From contig CAJNDS010002517.1 of assembly GCA_905221605.1 (NCBI GenBank), positions 142,501 to 204,500 on the forward strand: a stretch of 62,000 nt of DNA, written 5' to 3'. Position numbers and translations under genes: made by a program. The stretch is from Symbiodinium natans (Eukaryota; Sar; Dinophyceae; Suessiales; Symbiodiniaceae). The notes under the pieces were generated by a model. It was not told the DNA's origin and did not search any database. It saw only the letters and a program-made list of their open reading frames with translations. The stretch's first letter is position 1. Every line of letters begins with the position of its first letter. Of the stretch, positions 45,361 to 55,487 are shown piece after piece.

Positions 45361-47297
45361 CTATGGCATTTGCACGCATGGTTTTCGACTTGACGACGGA
45401 GCTGAGTCTTCATCGTAAAGCTCCAAGTGTAAGGCCAGGAGATAGCGCTGCACTGTTCTTTGCATGAGCAGCTGACTTCCCACACGCCTACTCAAACGGG
45501 CGATCTGGCCGATGAAATCCTCGTCCATTTGGACGGAGCTGGATAGGGCATTTTGGCACCATGTGCTGCCACTCCGGCCCGCGAGAAACATGTCTCGAAA
45601 GCTGTGGTGGAGGTAATGTGCCTTTGGCATCATCGGGTATCGAATGCGCCCCTCCTCCAGTGCCCACATTGCTACACGGCTGTACGATGCCAGAAAATGG
45701 AGTCCTGCTGCGCCAGCTCTCTCAGCCTCCGCAGCAGTCATCCAAAAGCCCGAGGAATAGCAGGTCCGGAAGCACACGTTTGCGGCTCGGATGCCAGCCA
45801 AAGCTTCTCGGGTGATCCTAGTGGCTACGTACTGCTGCCCGTTGTTGGACAAGAAATGCTCCAAGAACGACATGAGAATCCTCGTGTCGTTGAACTTGGA
45901 CCAGGTTCCAGTCGGGCAGGCCATGGTGCCGGATTCAATGCCAAACAATTCTTTATCCAGCCGTCCACAGTGCAGCTTGAGCTTGGAGACCTCGCGCCAG
46001 GCCTCATATGCATCGTTGAGCTGCTGCACCCTCGTCTGAAGATTTCCTTGCCCCATGTTTTGCAACACTTCCACTGCAGTGGAAGCGACCATGTGTTTGC
46101 CAAGTCCTCCGTGAAAGTTGTGCCAACAATCGAAGAAAAGACACTGTGGAAGCGTAGTGTCCTCATCAGAACACCCAAGAGCCCGAAAAAACGGTGGAAG
46201 CTCTCGCCACGGCAAAGAATCATACATTGTGTGAGACCATTCGGGGTGAAGGTTGAAGTTTTCGAACACCACACCGTCAGTCCCTGCCAAGCAAAGCCAA
46301 CATATGCCATTGCTCGTACTCTCGCCAGTCTTTTTGGCGACCCTTGCGTAGGATCGCAAAAGGTGCCCAGCTTTAGCAAGGAAAGGGTTGTCCTTAGTTG
46401 CTGAGTTCATAAGCCACCTAAAAAGTGTACACAGCTTTAGTTTTGTAGACAGTATAATATCCCAAAAACTGAAAATGTGTACTCACTCAGCTACTAAGTG
46501 TCCCCAGTTAAGCCCACACATACGGCGTGCCACTGCTGGCCATTGCACCAAAAGCCTTCTGAGGAAAGCCTTCTGTAGGAAGTGGCAATAGCAAAGCCAA
46601 TGTCATCCCAAACAGGCTCAGCGACTTTACCGTACACGGATTTCGGCACAGCAACATGAAGAAAGCGTGACCGAAGACTGCCACCCATGTTTAGTCCCAT
46701 TCGCTGCGTTCTGGCGTTGGCGTCATGGGTGTCAAAAAAAAGCTGTGTGCCCTCGCCTACACAGCCCCTCATGGACCATATAAGGATGCCCTTCTTCCTC
46801 TTCGACCGGCCTTCATCGCCATGCGAAAAAATAGGTATAGTCCGCGCAAGATTTAATTTGCCAGCCATAGCCTGCTGAAAAGCCCAATGGTTTGGACACG
46901 CCTTTGCGAAGCGCCGCCACCATTCCAGCAAGTCGCAGGAACCATGCAAAAGGTGAAGTTGGTCTCGTGCAGCCAGAGCAGACATCATCTTGTAGGGATC
47001 CAGCCACGGCACTTTAATTTCAGAAGGACCAACTCTTAGTCTATCGATGTCCACAGGAAAAGAAACTCCTGCAGATTGAAGCCTTAGAATGCCGATGGAT
47101 ACGAATGATAACCGACCAACCCCTACAAGTCACTTAGAAAAATCTGAAAGAATGCTGTCAAAAAGCTCGTTCCAGGCATTGTGCTCCGCACGATGCTTGC
47201 TTCCTCTAGCCAGCCGGCCATGAATCGATTTAGCCGAAGGAGGCGTCGACTCCGCCCGACGTGAGACCGCGTTGTCCCAAACTTGGGCACCAGATGC
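45361..47297 (-). CDS. Unknown dinoflagellate repeated-family protein, three exons
   Basis: Proposed minus-strand exons: 47297-47134, 47082-46503 and 46392-45361, frame-consistent and giving about 591 residues; the 5' end is probably incomplete. Splicing the first intron (51 nt, GT-AG) joins WNELFDSILSDFSK to LQSAGVSFPVDIDRLRVGPS. Removing the second (110 nt, GA-AG, introner-like) joins CVGLTG to DNPFLAKAGHLLRS. Visible landmarks are a WLDPYKMMSALAARDQLHLLHG block, a CWLC pair, FFDCWHNFHGGLGKHMVAS, and a C-terminal MDEDFIGQIARLSRRVGSQL block. From memory this matches a family present in very many copies in dinoflagellate genomes, suspected to be transposon-derived; no function is established. 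A 5' acceptor (AAG/GC) at 47297 hints at an upstream exon, but telomere-like DNA begins there, so the gene may be 5'-truncated. Confidence 0.72.
46393..46498 (-). mobile_element. Introner-like element with GA donor in the minus-strand gene (intron 46393-46502)
   Basis: A 106-bp insert with 14-bp inverted termini CTTAGT(T/A)GCTGAGT (one mismatch) and a perfect 4-bp duplication (TGTC on the + strand, 46389-46392 and 46499-46502; GACA on the coding strand). The first GACA supplies a GA donor and the element supplies CTAAG as acceptor. In-frame stops lie inside it. Confidence 0.85.
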
Positions 47298-49070
47298 CTT
47301 GGATGAGAAAAAAACGAGAAACCCTACATATAAACCCTAGATCAACCCTATACGAACCCTGTATTATAAGCCCTACAAACCCTACAAAAACCCTATCAAC
47401 CCTATATAAACTCTGCGTATAAACCCTAAACCCAGGACAGGGGATTGGGCGTTCGAGTGTTGGGTGTAAAGTTTGAAAGGGAGTGCATTTTTGGCTTGAA
47501 GCAGTTCAAGTGCCTTCACAGCCGAACCCTAAAGAAATCCGAAAACCTTTCAGAGAAACCTTTAACCCCCTCCAAAGCAACCTAAAGCCGCAACCCGAAA
47601 GCCCCTCCAACCCTAAAGCCCTCCAAAGCAACCCGCAATACCCTCCAAAGCAACCCTAAAGCCCTCAAAACAAGCCCTTACCTCTCCGAAGCACCTCCAA
47701 AGCAACCCCAATGCCCCTCCAAAGCAACCCGACAGGCCCTGAAACCTCTAAAGCAACCCTAGAGCCCCGACAGCAAGCCTATAGGCCCCGAAGCCTGGCC
47801 TACTTTGCAAACTATTGTAAACCCTGCGAACCCCGTCAACTCTCACCCGCAGGCAAGCCCCCACTCTCCAAACCTCACAAAAGCAGGCGTCAGGACCTTT
47901 GCAGGGGGATCCGATAGGGGTTTTCTAAGTGGGACAGGGGCGAAAGTCAGAAACTCCGAAAGCTAACCAACACCCCCCACCCTTAAGCTACCACCCTATG
48001 TAAGTATTTGCAACCCACGCTTATGCCGCTGGCCGTGGGGCGCCCTTCACCAGCTGTCGCGCCACTTGAAGGCGCTGCTGATGGTTGTCACCTGTCATGT
48101 TTTGCAAGCTCACCACACAACCCCCCCTCTAAAGACCCTTGCAAACCCAAAAAAGCCCACAGTAGGCCGGCGCAAGTACTCTGAACATGTTTTTCTTGCA
48201 CGAGCGCGAAGTGTCCCCAAGCTGGCCGGTTTAGAGCACGCATGCCACCCGCCCACGAATCCGCTGCATTCCCCCGCTGAGTGTGTGTGGTTAGAAGTAC
48301 AAAGCAGCTCGACTCGGGCTAAGGGCAGGGTCCGGGCATGAAGGCCCCCTATACATAGCTTTCGCACATGTGCTATCACTTGGACCCATTCTTTGCTTTT
48401 GCCTTCGCCTTTGGCGCTTTGGCAGGCTTGGCCTTGGGCCTTGGGTTTGCAGGGTTCGTGCGCTTCAGCTAGCTAAATGCGCTAATTCTCTTCTCTTAGG
48501 CACCTAAGTCGCAAGGCCATTTTTTCATCGCACCAGGGTGGTAGGGTGTAATTTATTTGACCTGAAGATGAAAATGACTCCTTGCTTCCTAATAATATAG
48601 AGAGTTTCACAATTTTATTCCGGGCAGATTTTTTGCTCAGAGGCCTGCAACTTGTACCGACTGTCCAGTATTCACTCGGCTTTGACGGCTTTTTTTGATT
48701 TTCATCAGACTCATCATAGAGCCACGCACAGATGTGATGCGTTCAGTTGATTGGTCTAATTTCTGTCCACAGAGGGCATCTGCTTGTCAGCCCAGGCGCT
48801 CAAGCAACTGGATTCGACGAATTGACGATTATCGTAAGTTGTGTTGTGTGAATTTGAATGCCGGGATTCGATATCGTCAGTACCGGTAGTCCGGCAGTCT
48901 TTGGAACTCTCGCTAACTGCCAGTAACTGCCAGCAGTCGATTCAGCAAGTCAATAAGTCAAAAACAGCAAGTCAGCAATGAGTCAGCACTGCAGCAGCAG
49001 GGACATTCCAGATTCCAGATTCCACATGTCCTGAACTCCTGAAGGGCCTTCTGATAGTCTGAGCAGCGGC
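47298..49070. other. Boundary region without a supported gene
   Basis: At 47310-47440 there are scattered degenerate CCCTA units, the last in the window. From 47520 to 47900 the sequence is C/A-rich with repeated 'CTCCAAAGCAACCC' units, an imperfect tandem repeat. From 48000 to 49070 it is unique DNA with short open frames of no clear coding quality and a CAGTCA-rich stretch at 48900-48990. This is the transition from repeat-rich to gene-rich DNA. Confidence 0.65.
47520..47790. repeat. Imperfect 'CTCCAAAGCAACCC' repeat cluster
   Basis: About eight spaced, diverged copies of CTCCAAAGCAACC, often preceded by CTAAAGCC or GCCC. Non-coding. Confidence 0.7.
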
Positions 49071-50408
49071 ATGGTTGTTGTTTGGTTGGCTTCCTTCAGT
49101 GATCACAAACGGCAAAAAAATCAGCAGCAGCAGACGAAGTATGCGTGGGTCAACGCGGAAGCCCAGGCTACCCCGGGCATTCACAAAGCCGTTTCTCAGT
49201 TTGAGCAGAAGAATGACCTGAGCCCGGGAAGCGTGTGTGAGTCGCTTTGCTCTGCAGGTCATGAGGTGGTAGGCATAGCGTTGATAGAGGCCCAGGCTCA
49301 ACATCACGCCTTGCTTCCTTTATCGACGGACATGAAGGCCCAGTACAATTTCTGGAGCGCGCTGGAGAATGATACTTTGCAAGGTGGCCTGTATTATTTC
49401 AATGTGCTGAAAGCAGATATGCTGAGGTTACCCGTGTCCTTGCATAAAACACAGACAGGGCGAACCACATGCTTCTTTCCAGTAGTACCAGAGTTCGCCA
49501 GCCGAATGTTTTGCAAAGACGTACTTGGCAACACTGAGCGTGATTTGTCTTCCTGGTTGCTTTTGAACGATGGGAAGATTCCGGACATTGTGTTGCGTGT
49601 TCCGAAGTGCATCGCTTTTCTGCTTGCAGCCAAAGAGTGGAGTTGTGTTGCAGTGCCCAACATGCTGTCGGAAGTTCGAATTTCAGCTGGGTGGGAGTCC
49701 AGACACAGTAGGTCATGTGAGCGTTTGCTTGTCCTTCGAGATGACTTCAGCAAGTTGCCGCCGGGACAGCAGTTTTTACCCAACATATTCAAGCAGGGCG
49801 AAGATCGTTCAAAGCAACCGCTCGACAACTTGCAGTTGGCAGCAGCACTGTTCCAAGGCTCGTCATTGACTGAATCCGCCAGGGCTGACGTCTTATCCAG
49901 TCTGTACTCTGCAAGCTTGTCCCTGCAAGTCAAGGATCTAAATGAGCGGTTGTTCAGGCAGAAGAATTGCAACCTGCTCAGGGCACGCAAGTATGGGGCC
50001 ATTCGGTTGCTTGAGTTTTTCTGGGTTGCCGGAATGTTGCAGAATGACAAGAACCTGCGTGAAACTTTGAAAGCTGCGTGTGCTGCCAGCCTGCCTGGGG
50101 AGATAAAGGAGGCAGCAGTGGCCTTTATTGAGGGCACAGACGAGGAGGATGCTTGCAGGTTGAGGGTTCCATCTCCAGCCACATTAAGCAGGTGCCGAGC
50201 CAGATTGGACGTAGCGTGGACTTTGCTTTTTCGTGGGTGGCTGACTTCCCATTTGGTTCAATGCGGGGGGCAAGGAATAGCAGTGTACGTTCAAACAGAC
50301 GCAACCTGGCAGGCGCGGCAGGAGTACCAAGTCACAGTGCTGAACTGTGTGCCTGTGGCCGCCCACATCGACATGCACAAGGACCCCTTTGCTGCAGTCT
50401 TGTGTCGC
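49071..50408 (+). CDS. hAT-like transposase-family protein, 5' exon
   Basis: Exon of about 446 codons from an ATG (MVVVWLASFSDHKRQKN). The N-terminal half has no domain I recognise. Near the end, GIAVYVQTDATWQARQEYQV resembles the first catalytic-Asp strand of an RNase-H-fold DDE transposase (Asp at codon 410). The open frame continues to 50501, but the following residues look non-coding. A GT donor at 50409 (phase 0; alternative at 50427) can join the phase-0 acceptor at 51800/51801. In this model the product is about 1674 residues, with the remaining catalytic-like motifs in the next exon. I recall related proteins as abundant in dinoflagellate genomes, but an assigned function is not known to me. 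The start may be further upstream if there are more exons. Confidence 0.62.
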
Positions 50409-50584
50409 GTATATGTCAGACTGTATGTAGGCCAGCCTTCTCAATTAAGTACTCCTGTCGTTTTGCAGTTTTGCTTGCTTGAATCATGCGCTATGCGCTG
50501 AACTGAACAATCTGCAGTCACTATTGGTTCAGGCGCCTTGGAGGTTTGATTTGAAGGGAGGTGGCCAAGTGGTGGCGTGCCGCC

Positions 50585-51487
50585 ATGAGGCTGTGGCCTG
50601 CGCCTCCGCCAGGCCCACCGCCAAACCGCCCGCCGCCGGGCCGCTCTGATGAGGATCTTCGAGGGCGATGTGCACGTGGTGACGTGCCAAGCGCTTCATA
50701 TTCCGAGTATGAGGGGTACGACTACGAGTACTACAGCACCAGTGCAAGTGAAGAACGTGAGAAAGCGGGCAGCCGCAGTCGGAGCCGCAGCTGCCGACGC
50801 AGCCGCAGCACCACATGGTCCCGGATTGATGAGGGAAACGACAAGGCGCGCTGTGGTGGGAACAAGAAAGCCTGGGAGAGCAAGGACAAGGGAAAGGATG
50901 ACAAGGCCGGCCGTGGCGGGGACAAGCAAGCCTGGGAGAAGCGAACCCGTGATGATGGAAAGGATGACAAGGCAGGCTGTGGTGGGGACAAGAAAGCCTG
51001 GGACAACAAGGGAACCCGTTGCTCCATATGCAACCAGTGGATTCGGTCGCTGGATCCAAGTGTGATGGAGTGGCATCAGCAATCGTCCTCCAGATGCCTG
51101 CAGAAACAGGGCAAGCAGGATCTGCGAGCGCGATGTGCCTGTGGCAAATGGGTGCTCAACCAGCCTGACAGCTGGGAGCAGCATGACTCCTCATGCCCTG
51201 CCAAAGCCAATGGGAAGAAGACGAAGATGAAGATGGGCCAGGGGAATGCCTCGGCCTCGGCTGCCTCGGAGCCAGCTGAGCGACCTCCGCTTGCGCGCAA
51301 GTCTTGGGGAGGCCATGATGTCACGGATGCAGTGGAGGTGACGGCTTCCACAGCTGAGGCCCAGCAGGTCAAAGGTTCTGCGTCCACGGATGAAGCCCAG
51401 CGACTCAGCACATTCCTCATGAGCTGCGCAGAGTTTCTTCGGCATGGCCAAGGGCAATCCCAGCCGCCACATCCGGCCGGGAAGTGA
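50585..51487 (+). CDS. Arg/Ser-rich protein with two Cys/His fingers
   Basis: About 300 residues from ATG 50585 (context GCCGCCATG). Order: proline-rich start (PAPPPGPPPNRPPPG); acidic Tyr/Glu segment; RS-like SRSRSRSCRRSRS; three diverged ~24-residue repeats (DDKAGRGGDKQAWE type); then two zinc-finger-like units, CSICNQW...H...C and CACGKW...H...C; basic KKTKMKMG segment; low-complexity C-terminus. It suggests a nuclear nucleic-acid-binding or RNA-processing protein. It lies wholly between the two transposase-family exons on the same strand, so it is either a nested gene, an alternative exon, or a separate gene if the flanking exons are not joined. The RS and finger organisation is visible; the function is inferred. 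Confidence 0.6.
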   Translation: MRLWPAPPPGPPPNRPPPGRSDEDLRGRCARGDVPSASYSEYEGYDYEYYSTSASEEREKAGSRSRSRSCRRSRSTTWSRIDEGNDKARCGGNKKAWESKDKGKDDKAGRGGDKQAWEKRTRDDGKDDKAGCGGDKKAWDNKGTRCSICNQWIRSLDPSVMEWHQQSSSRCLQKQGKQDLRARCACGKWVLNQPDSWEQHDSSCPAKANGKKTKMKMGQGNASASAASEPAERPPLARKSWGGHDVTDAVEVTASTAEAQQVKGSASTDEAQRLSTFLMSCAEFLRHGQGQSQPPHPAGK

Positions 51488-51800
51488 ATGAAGATGGTAA
51501 GTAAGATACGATCATGATTGAGTTGCAGCCGCTGCAACAGGTCTCTTGATGCTTCTGACAGCCAAGCCAAGCCTGCTTGTACAGCGCAGGATGTGTGGCT
51601 GTGGCACGGCACTGACACTGAGCCAATTTGTGAAAAGTGCGTAAGGCATCGCAGCGTTACGTTACTGAAGAGTATGCAGAAGTGACGTGTTTACCTCGAT
51701 GTGTGAGCATTTTTGTCCATGTCTGATCAGATCATGTCTGCGATTGTTAAGAGCCTTTGTGTCCAAGAGTCTAGCCTTGCAATTTGCCATGATTCTGCAG

Positions 51801-54800
51801 GACATCGTTCAACTGGAGCTGGAGATGAGGCAGCGCGTGGGGTCAGAGATAGAGGACGGTGACTTTGAGTTTGAAACACACAGCCAGCAGTTGGGTAGGA
51901 TATCTGATGCAATTGTCTGGCATGTTGCTCCTGTCGGCATGCTTGCGCACTCCAGAACAAATCTTGCTGCAAAACTGCGCATCTTCCTGCACACGCTTGG
52001 GCTCCTGTGTGGCAGCAGGGCCCAGCTTGTGGAGCTTTGTCAGAGTGTGGTCAGTATTCACACAGACTATGGGACTGAGAAGGGAATTTGCAGGGTGCAG
52101 GAGGTTTCACTGGACATGTTCTTGCCGTACATGCATGCGCCGGATCTCTCAAGTGAAGTTGTGGCCACAGAGGGTGAAGCCTTTCTTGACCCGGAACCGA
52201 TTTTGGTGGACGAGGCTTTGGCTTTCTTGGAGCAACCGCCCCCACAGGTTATCGAAAACACTGTTTCGTTCCAAGCGCTGGAAGGCCCGGACCTCATGCA
52301 TGTCATCCACAATGTCACTGGAGGGCTTGAGGATATCCTTGAAACTTATGGGGCCATGATGAGCAGACTGAAAGCCATATGTTCATTATTAGCCGGCCGC
52401 GAAACAAAGCAACAACTTCTAGAGACATGCTTCAGTGTTGGTGCTGCAATGGTGTACCAGGATGCCATTCAATCTTTCCAGGTTGTTCCGCACGATGCAC
52501 GCTGGAATAGTATCGCTGCTTCAATTGAGGAGCTTCATGTCCTGGAGCCTGGCCTTCGAAAGTACTGGAGTCTCCGAGCTTTCCTCGGGTCCGAGGATGC
52601 ACCAGTAGCAAAGCCGGGTGATGAGCCCGGTGGTGGAGAGCTGGGAGTGAATTTGGCATTGGTAGATGAAGGCATACATTCAGACATGTTCTGGGGCTCT
52701 GTAACGGTGATGCTTCAGATAGCTGTGGTGCAGAGAGCAGCAGTGCAATTTGTCAACTCTTGCTCATGCCACGAGGCCTGGGAGCATTCTGAAATTCCCG
52801 AACGCAGGTCGATATTTCAGAAGTGCCCTCTTCGAGGCCGGCGGTGCGCGGAATTGACGTCGGGAGCTTTCTTTCAGTTGCTGCAGAGTCTCCTCGATGC
52901 CTGCCCCCCCCGTCTAGAGCTGCAACTACCTCGTGGATTATCAAAGTCTGACATGTCAAAACTGATGCGTGATTTTGAAACAGCGCGCCAGCACATCATT
53001 ACAACATACGTGCTGAAGCTCAGTTTCTGGATGCATGCGCCACATGCTTTGGCTGGGCTGGCGCATTGGGATCCACGGATTCGAGCAGAGAGCCTTCTCA
53101 AATGTCTCCAAAGCAATTGCGACCATCCGAAGATTAGACAGCTCAAGCAGGAACACATGACTGCAGCGCAAGACTTCTTGGCAGGTGGGGGTGTCTGGAC
53201 CGACGACCCCAGTCTGGACCCTTTGCGGAAACTGGCCTTGGAAATGCGTTTGATGTTCACTTCAGCTTGGCGTGTTGAAGCTCAGCATGCCAGAACAAAA
53301 CGGGCCGCGCAGAAAGCTCCGCGCCATTCTGCTGCGTACACAAGCCTCTCCCATAGGCTGCCGGACATCAAGGCTCATTTGGCTGCCTGTCCTCAGGATG
53401 TTGGTCAACTTGCATCTCTGATGGACCAGGTAGTCAATGGCCGTGATGCAGCCCGGCGCCTTGGGTTCCAAGAGAGCTTGCTGCTGCGTAGCGGGTGGGT
53501 GAGTGCGGTGCTGCCACATAAGGACATGGGATTCAGGGTGATATATCATGATGACCCGTATTGCAAGTACACCCTGGAGATGCCAAAGTCTGTGAACCAA
53601 CGAACGGTGCGCCAGGTGAATCCTTCAGGGCCACCTGCCCTTGAAACCGATGACTTGCAAGGAGGTTCTGAGATGCTGCGACATGCTCTGGCGTTGCAAG
53701 ATGTCAAGAAAGCGGTGAAGCGAAAGATGTATTTCACTATGAAATTCAACCGGGCCACCTTGCATGAACTGGGCTCGTTGTTGAAGCCGCTGCCGCCGGG
53801 GCGATCTGCAGAAGATTTCTTCAGCCTCTCATGGGGAGCTGAGACTGGCTCTATGCCTGCCATTGCTGACGCTGAAAGGCCTCCAGCGTTGCCAGACTTT
53901 GGCCAGACCCGGCCGCTGCAAGAATTGCTATCAGGCGCCGCAAGCGCTTTGGCTGACGAGTTTGTTGTGGCATCTGTTTTGCATGAGCAGCCAAGCAGAT
54001 TTCCGCGAACTCACGTGGATGGAGAGGCATCTCTCTCTGGTATGTGGTTCATCCAGTTCCACAACATTGTTGAGGTCGATGCCACGCGGCGCACGCTGAC
54101 AGTCTCACTTGAGGCAGCTAGACCGGGGAATCTTTCTTGTGAGCACACGCCCTTGACCTTGCATGTGAGTCAGTTGAGCTTGGCAGAGCTCATGCAAGTT
54201 TATGTTTGGCAGGTGGAAACTGCTAAACTGCTTCACCGACTGGACAACCAATGTGCAGCAGGTGTGCCCCAGCGCTTGCGAGGACATGTACCGCAGGCGC
54301 TGGAACTGCTCTTCAGATCTTTTGAGGGTCTGGCTCACACGGCAGACATCAGCCCGGCCGTTGCCAGTGTGCTGGAGCACTTCGTTGACGCCGGCATGAT
54401 CACCCCTGCTCCTTGGAAGCTAACACCACCTGGCCACGCAAGGGTGCTGCAGTGTGTGCAGCTCTCCAATGAATCCAGGCTGCTGCAGCGATCTTCCGGA
54501 CCGCTGCAAGAGGCCAGCTTGTTCCAACTTGTGCTGGAGCTTGATCACTTGGGCTGGAAGCATGAGGTTGTTACACATGCCCAGCACAAAGACCTTAGAA
54601 AGAAGAAGCATTTGCATCGCTTTGAAGACACCGACAAAGTTTGGTACACACGACAGGGTGCGCTCACTGTCAGCCGAAGCTATCTAATGGCTCTCCTGAG
54701 TTTGGACGGTGAGAAAATCAAGGCTGTCCCGTATGGTGCAAAAGATCAGGAGTACTTAGCTTTGCAAGGGCTGGCCGATGATGAGATTGAAGCCAGGCTT

Positions 54801-55487
54801 GGTCGCGGCCGCCGACAAAAAAGGTTGCAGCTAGTGGATGAATCCATGTGGCCGGAACCAAAGCCCAAAGCTGCTCCTCGCAAACGCCAGCGCAAGGCAC
54901 CTGTGCCTGCTGTGCTTGATACAGTCATGGAGGACGATGTTCCAATGGAAGAAGGTGGTGCTGAAGCTGGTGGTGTCGGCTCCCTGTCCGAAGCTGAGGG
55001 TGAACGTTGTGAACTTGAACATGAGTCAGACTCAGACTCATCTTCAAGTGGTCCAAGTTCAAGTGACAGCTCGACCAGTGGGTCAGGGTCCTCTTCTTCT
55101 TCTTCTTCCTCCTCCTCTACAACGTCTTCATCCCCTGCGCAGCCGGCTGGATCCAGGGAGAGGCCAACGCCAGCAGAGCCGGCAGGGCCGGCGGTGCCTG
55201 CCCCCAAGAAGAAGCACCACAAGGTCATGGATCGCTCTGTTTGGTGGGGGGACCATCTTCTGACACCTGTGGGGCCAGTTGGAGAAGCACCGAAGCACTG
55301 GCAGATCAAGTGCGGGTTTCCAGATCACAATCTTGAGCGTGCGTGCACAAAAAAACGTTCCGTTACCTTTGGTGGTGCAGATGCCAGGACGCATCAGCAG
55401 AGGTGGGACGAGGTGGTGTTGCCAGCGTGGAGGTCAAACACTTTGCCGCCCTTGAGTGACCTCCGCAGCTCAACAGAGAACCCATGA
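51801..55487 (+). CDS. hAT-like transposase-family protein, 3' exon
   Basis: About 1228 codons after an acceptor TTCTGCAG/GAC. The open frame upstream to 51687 is probably intron. Landmarks, numbered from 51687: VSIHTDYGTEKG (Asp 127), LMHVIHN (His 205 and His 208), DARWNSI (Arg 272-Trp 273), WRVEAQHARTKRA (Glu 531). With the Asp in the upstream exon this is the order D, D, (C/H)xxH, RW, E seen in hAT transposases. The C-terminal third holds a basic NLS-like APRKRQRKAP, acidic and Ser-rich linkers, and a final Cys/His-containing domain (WQIKCGFPDHNLERACTKK). The family is divergent, so alignment to hAT is an inference; a non-mobile domesticated protein is possible. Confidence 0.65.
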   Translation, partial: DIVQLELEMRQRVGSEIEDGDFEFETHSQQLGRISDAIVWHVAPVGMLAHSRTNLAAKLRIFLHTLGLLCGSRAQLVELCQSVVSIHTDYGTEKGICRVQEVSLDMFLPYMHAPDLSSEVVATEGEAFLDPEPILVDEALAFLEQPPPQVIENTVSFQALEGPDLMHVIHNVTGGLEDILETYGAMMSRLKAICSLLAGRETKQQLLETCFSVGAAMVYQDAIQSFQVVPHDARWNSIAASIEELHVLEPGLRKYWSLRAFLGSEDAPVAKPGDEPGGGELGVNLALVDEGIHSDMFWGSVTVMLQIAVVQRAAVQFVNSCSCHEAWEHSEIPERRSIFQKCPLRGRRCAELTSGAFFQLLQSLLDACPPRLELQLPRGLSKSDMSKLMRDFETARQHIITTYVLKLSFWMHAPHALAGLAHWDPRIRAESLLKCLQSNCDHPKIRQLKQEHMTAAQDFLAGGGVWTDDPSLDPLRKLALEMRLMFTSAWRVEAQHARTKRAAQKAPRHSAAYTSLSHRLPDIKAHLAACPQDVGQLASLMDQVVNGRDAARRLGFQESLLLRSGWVSAVLPHKDMGFRVIYHDDPYCKYTLEMPKSVNQRTVRQVNPSGPPALETDDLQGGSEMLRHALALQDVKKAVKRKMYFTMKFNRATLHELGSLLKPLPPGRSAEDFFSLSWGAETGSMPAIADAERPPALPDFGQTRPLQELLSGAASALADEFVVASVLHEQPSRFPRTHVDGEASLSGMWFIQFHNIVEVDATRRTLTVSLEAARPGNLSCEHTPLTLHVSQLSLAELMQVYVWQVETAKLLHRLDNQCAAGVPQRLRGHVPQALELLFRSFEGLAHTADISPAVASVLEHFVDAGMITPAPWKLTPPGHARVLQCVQLSNESRLLQRSSGPLQEASLFQLVLELDHLGWKHEVVTHAQHKDLRKKKHLHRFEDTDKVWYTRQGALTVSRSYLMALLSLDGEKIKAVPYGAKDQEYLALQGLADDEIEARLGRGRRQKRLQLVDESMWPEPKPKAAPRKRQRKAPVPAVLDTVMEDDVPMEEGGAEAGGVGSLSEAEGERCELEHESDSDSSSSGPSSSDSSTSGSGSSSSSSSSSSTTSSSPAQPAGSRERPTPAEPAGPAVPAPKKKHHKVMDRSVWWGDHLLTPVGPVGEAPKHWQIKCGFPDHNLERACTKKRSVTFGGADARTHQQRWDEVVLPAWRSNTLPPLSDLRSSTENP

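Noticed and set aside
45553-46404. 283-residue + strand ORF
   Set aside because: It is antisense to the minus-strand gene, whose exons give a coherent conserved-looking protein; the + frame has no recognisable features.
49071-55487. Retrotransposon origin of the large gene
   Set aside because: No reverse-transcriptase YxDD-type motif or protease/gag features are visible; the motif order fits a DNA transposase better.
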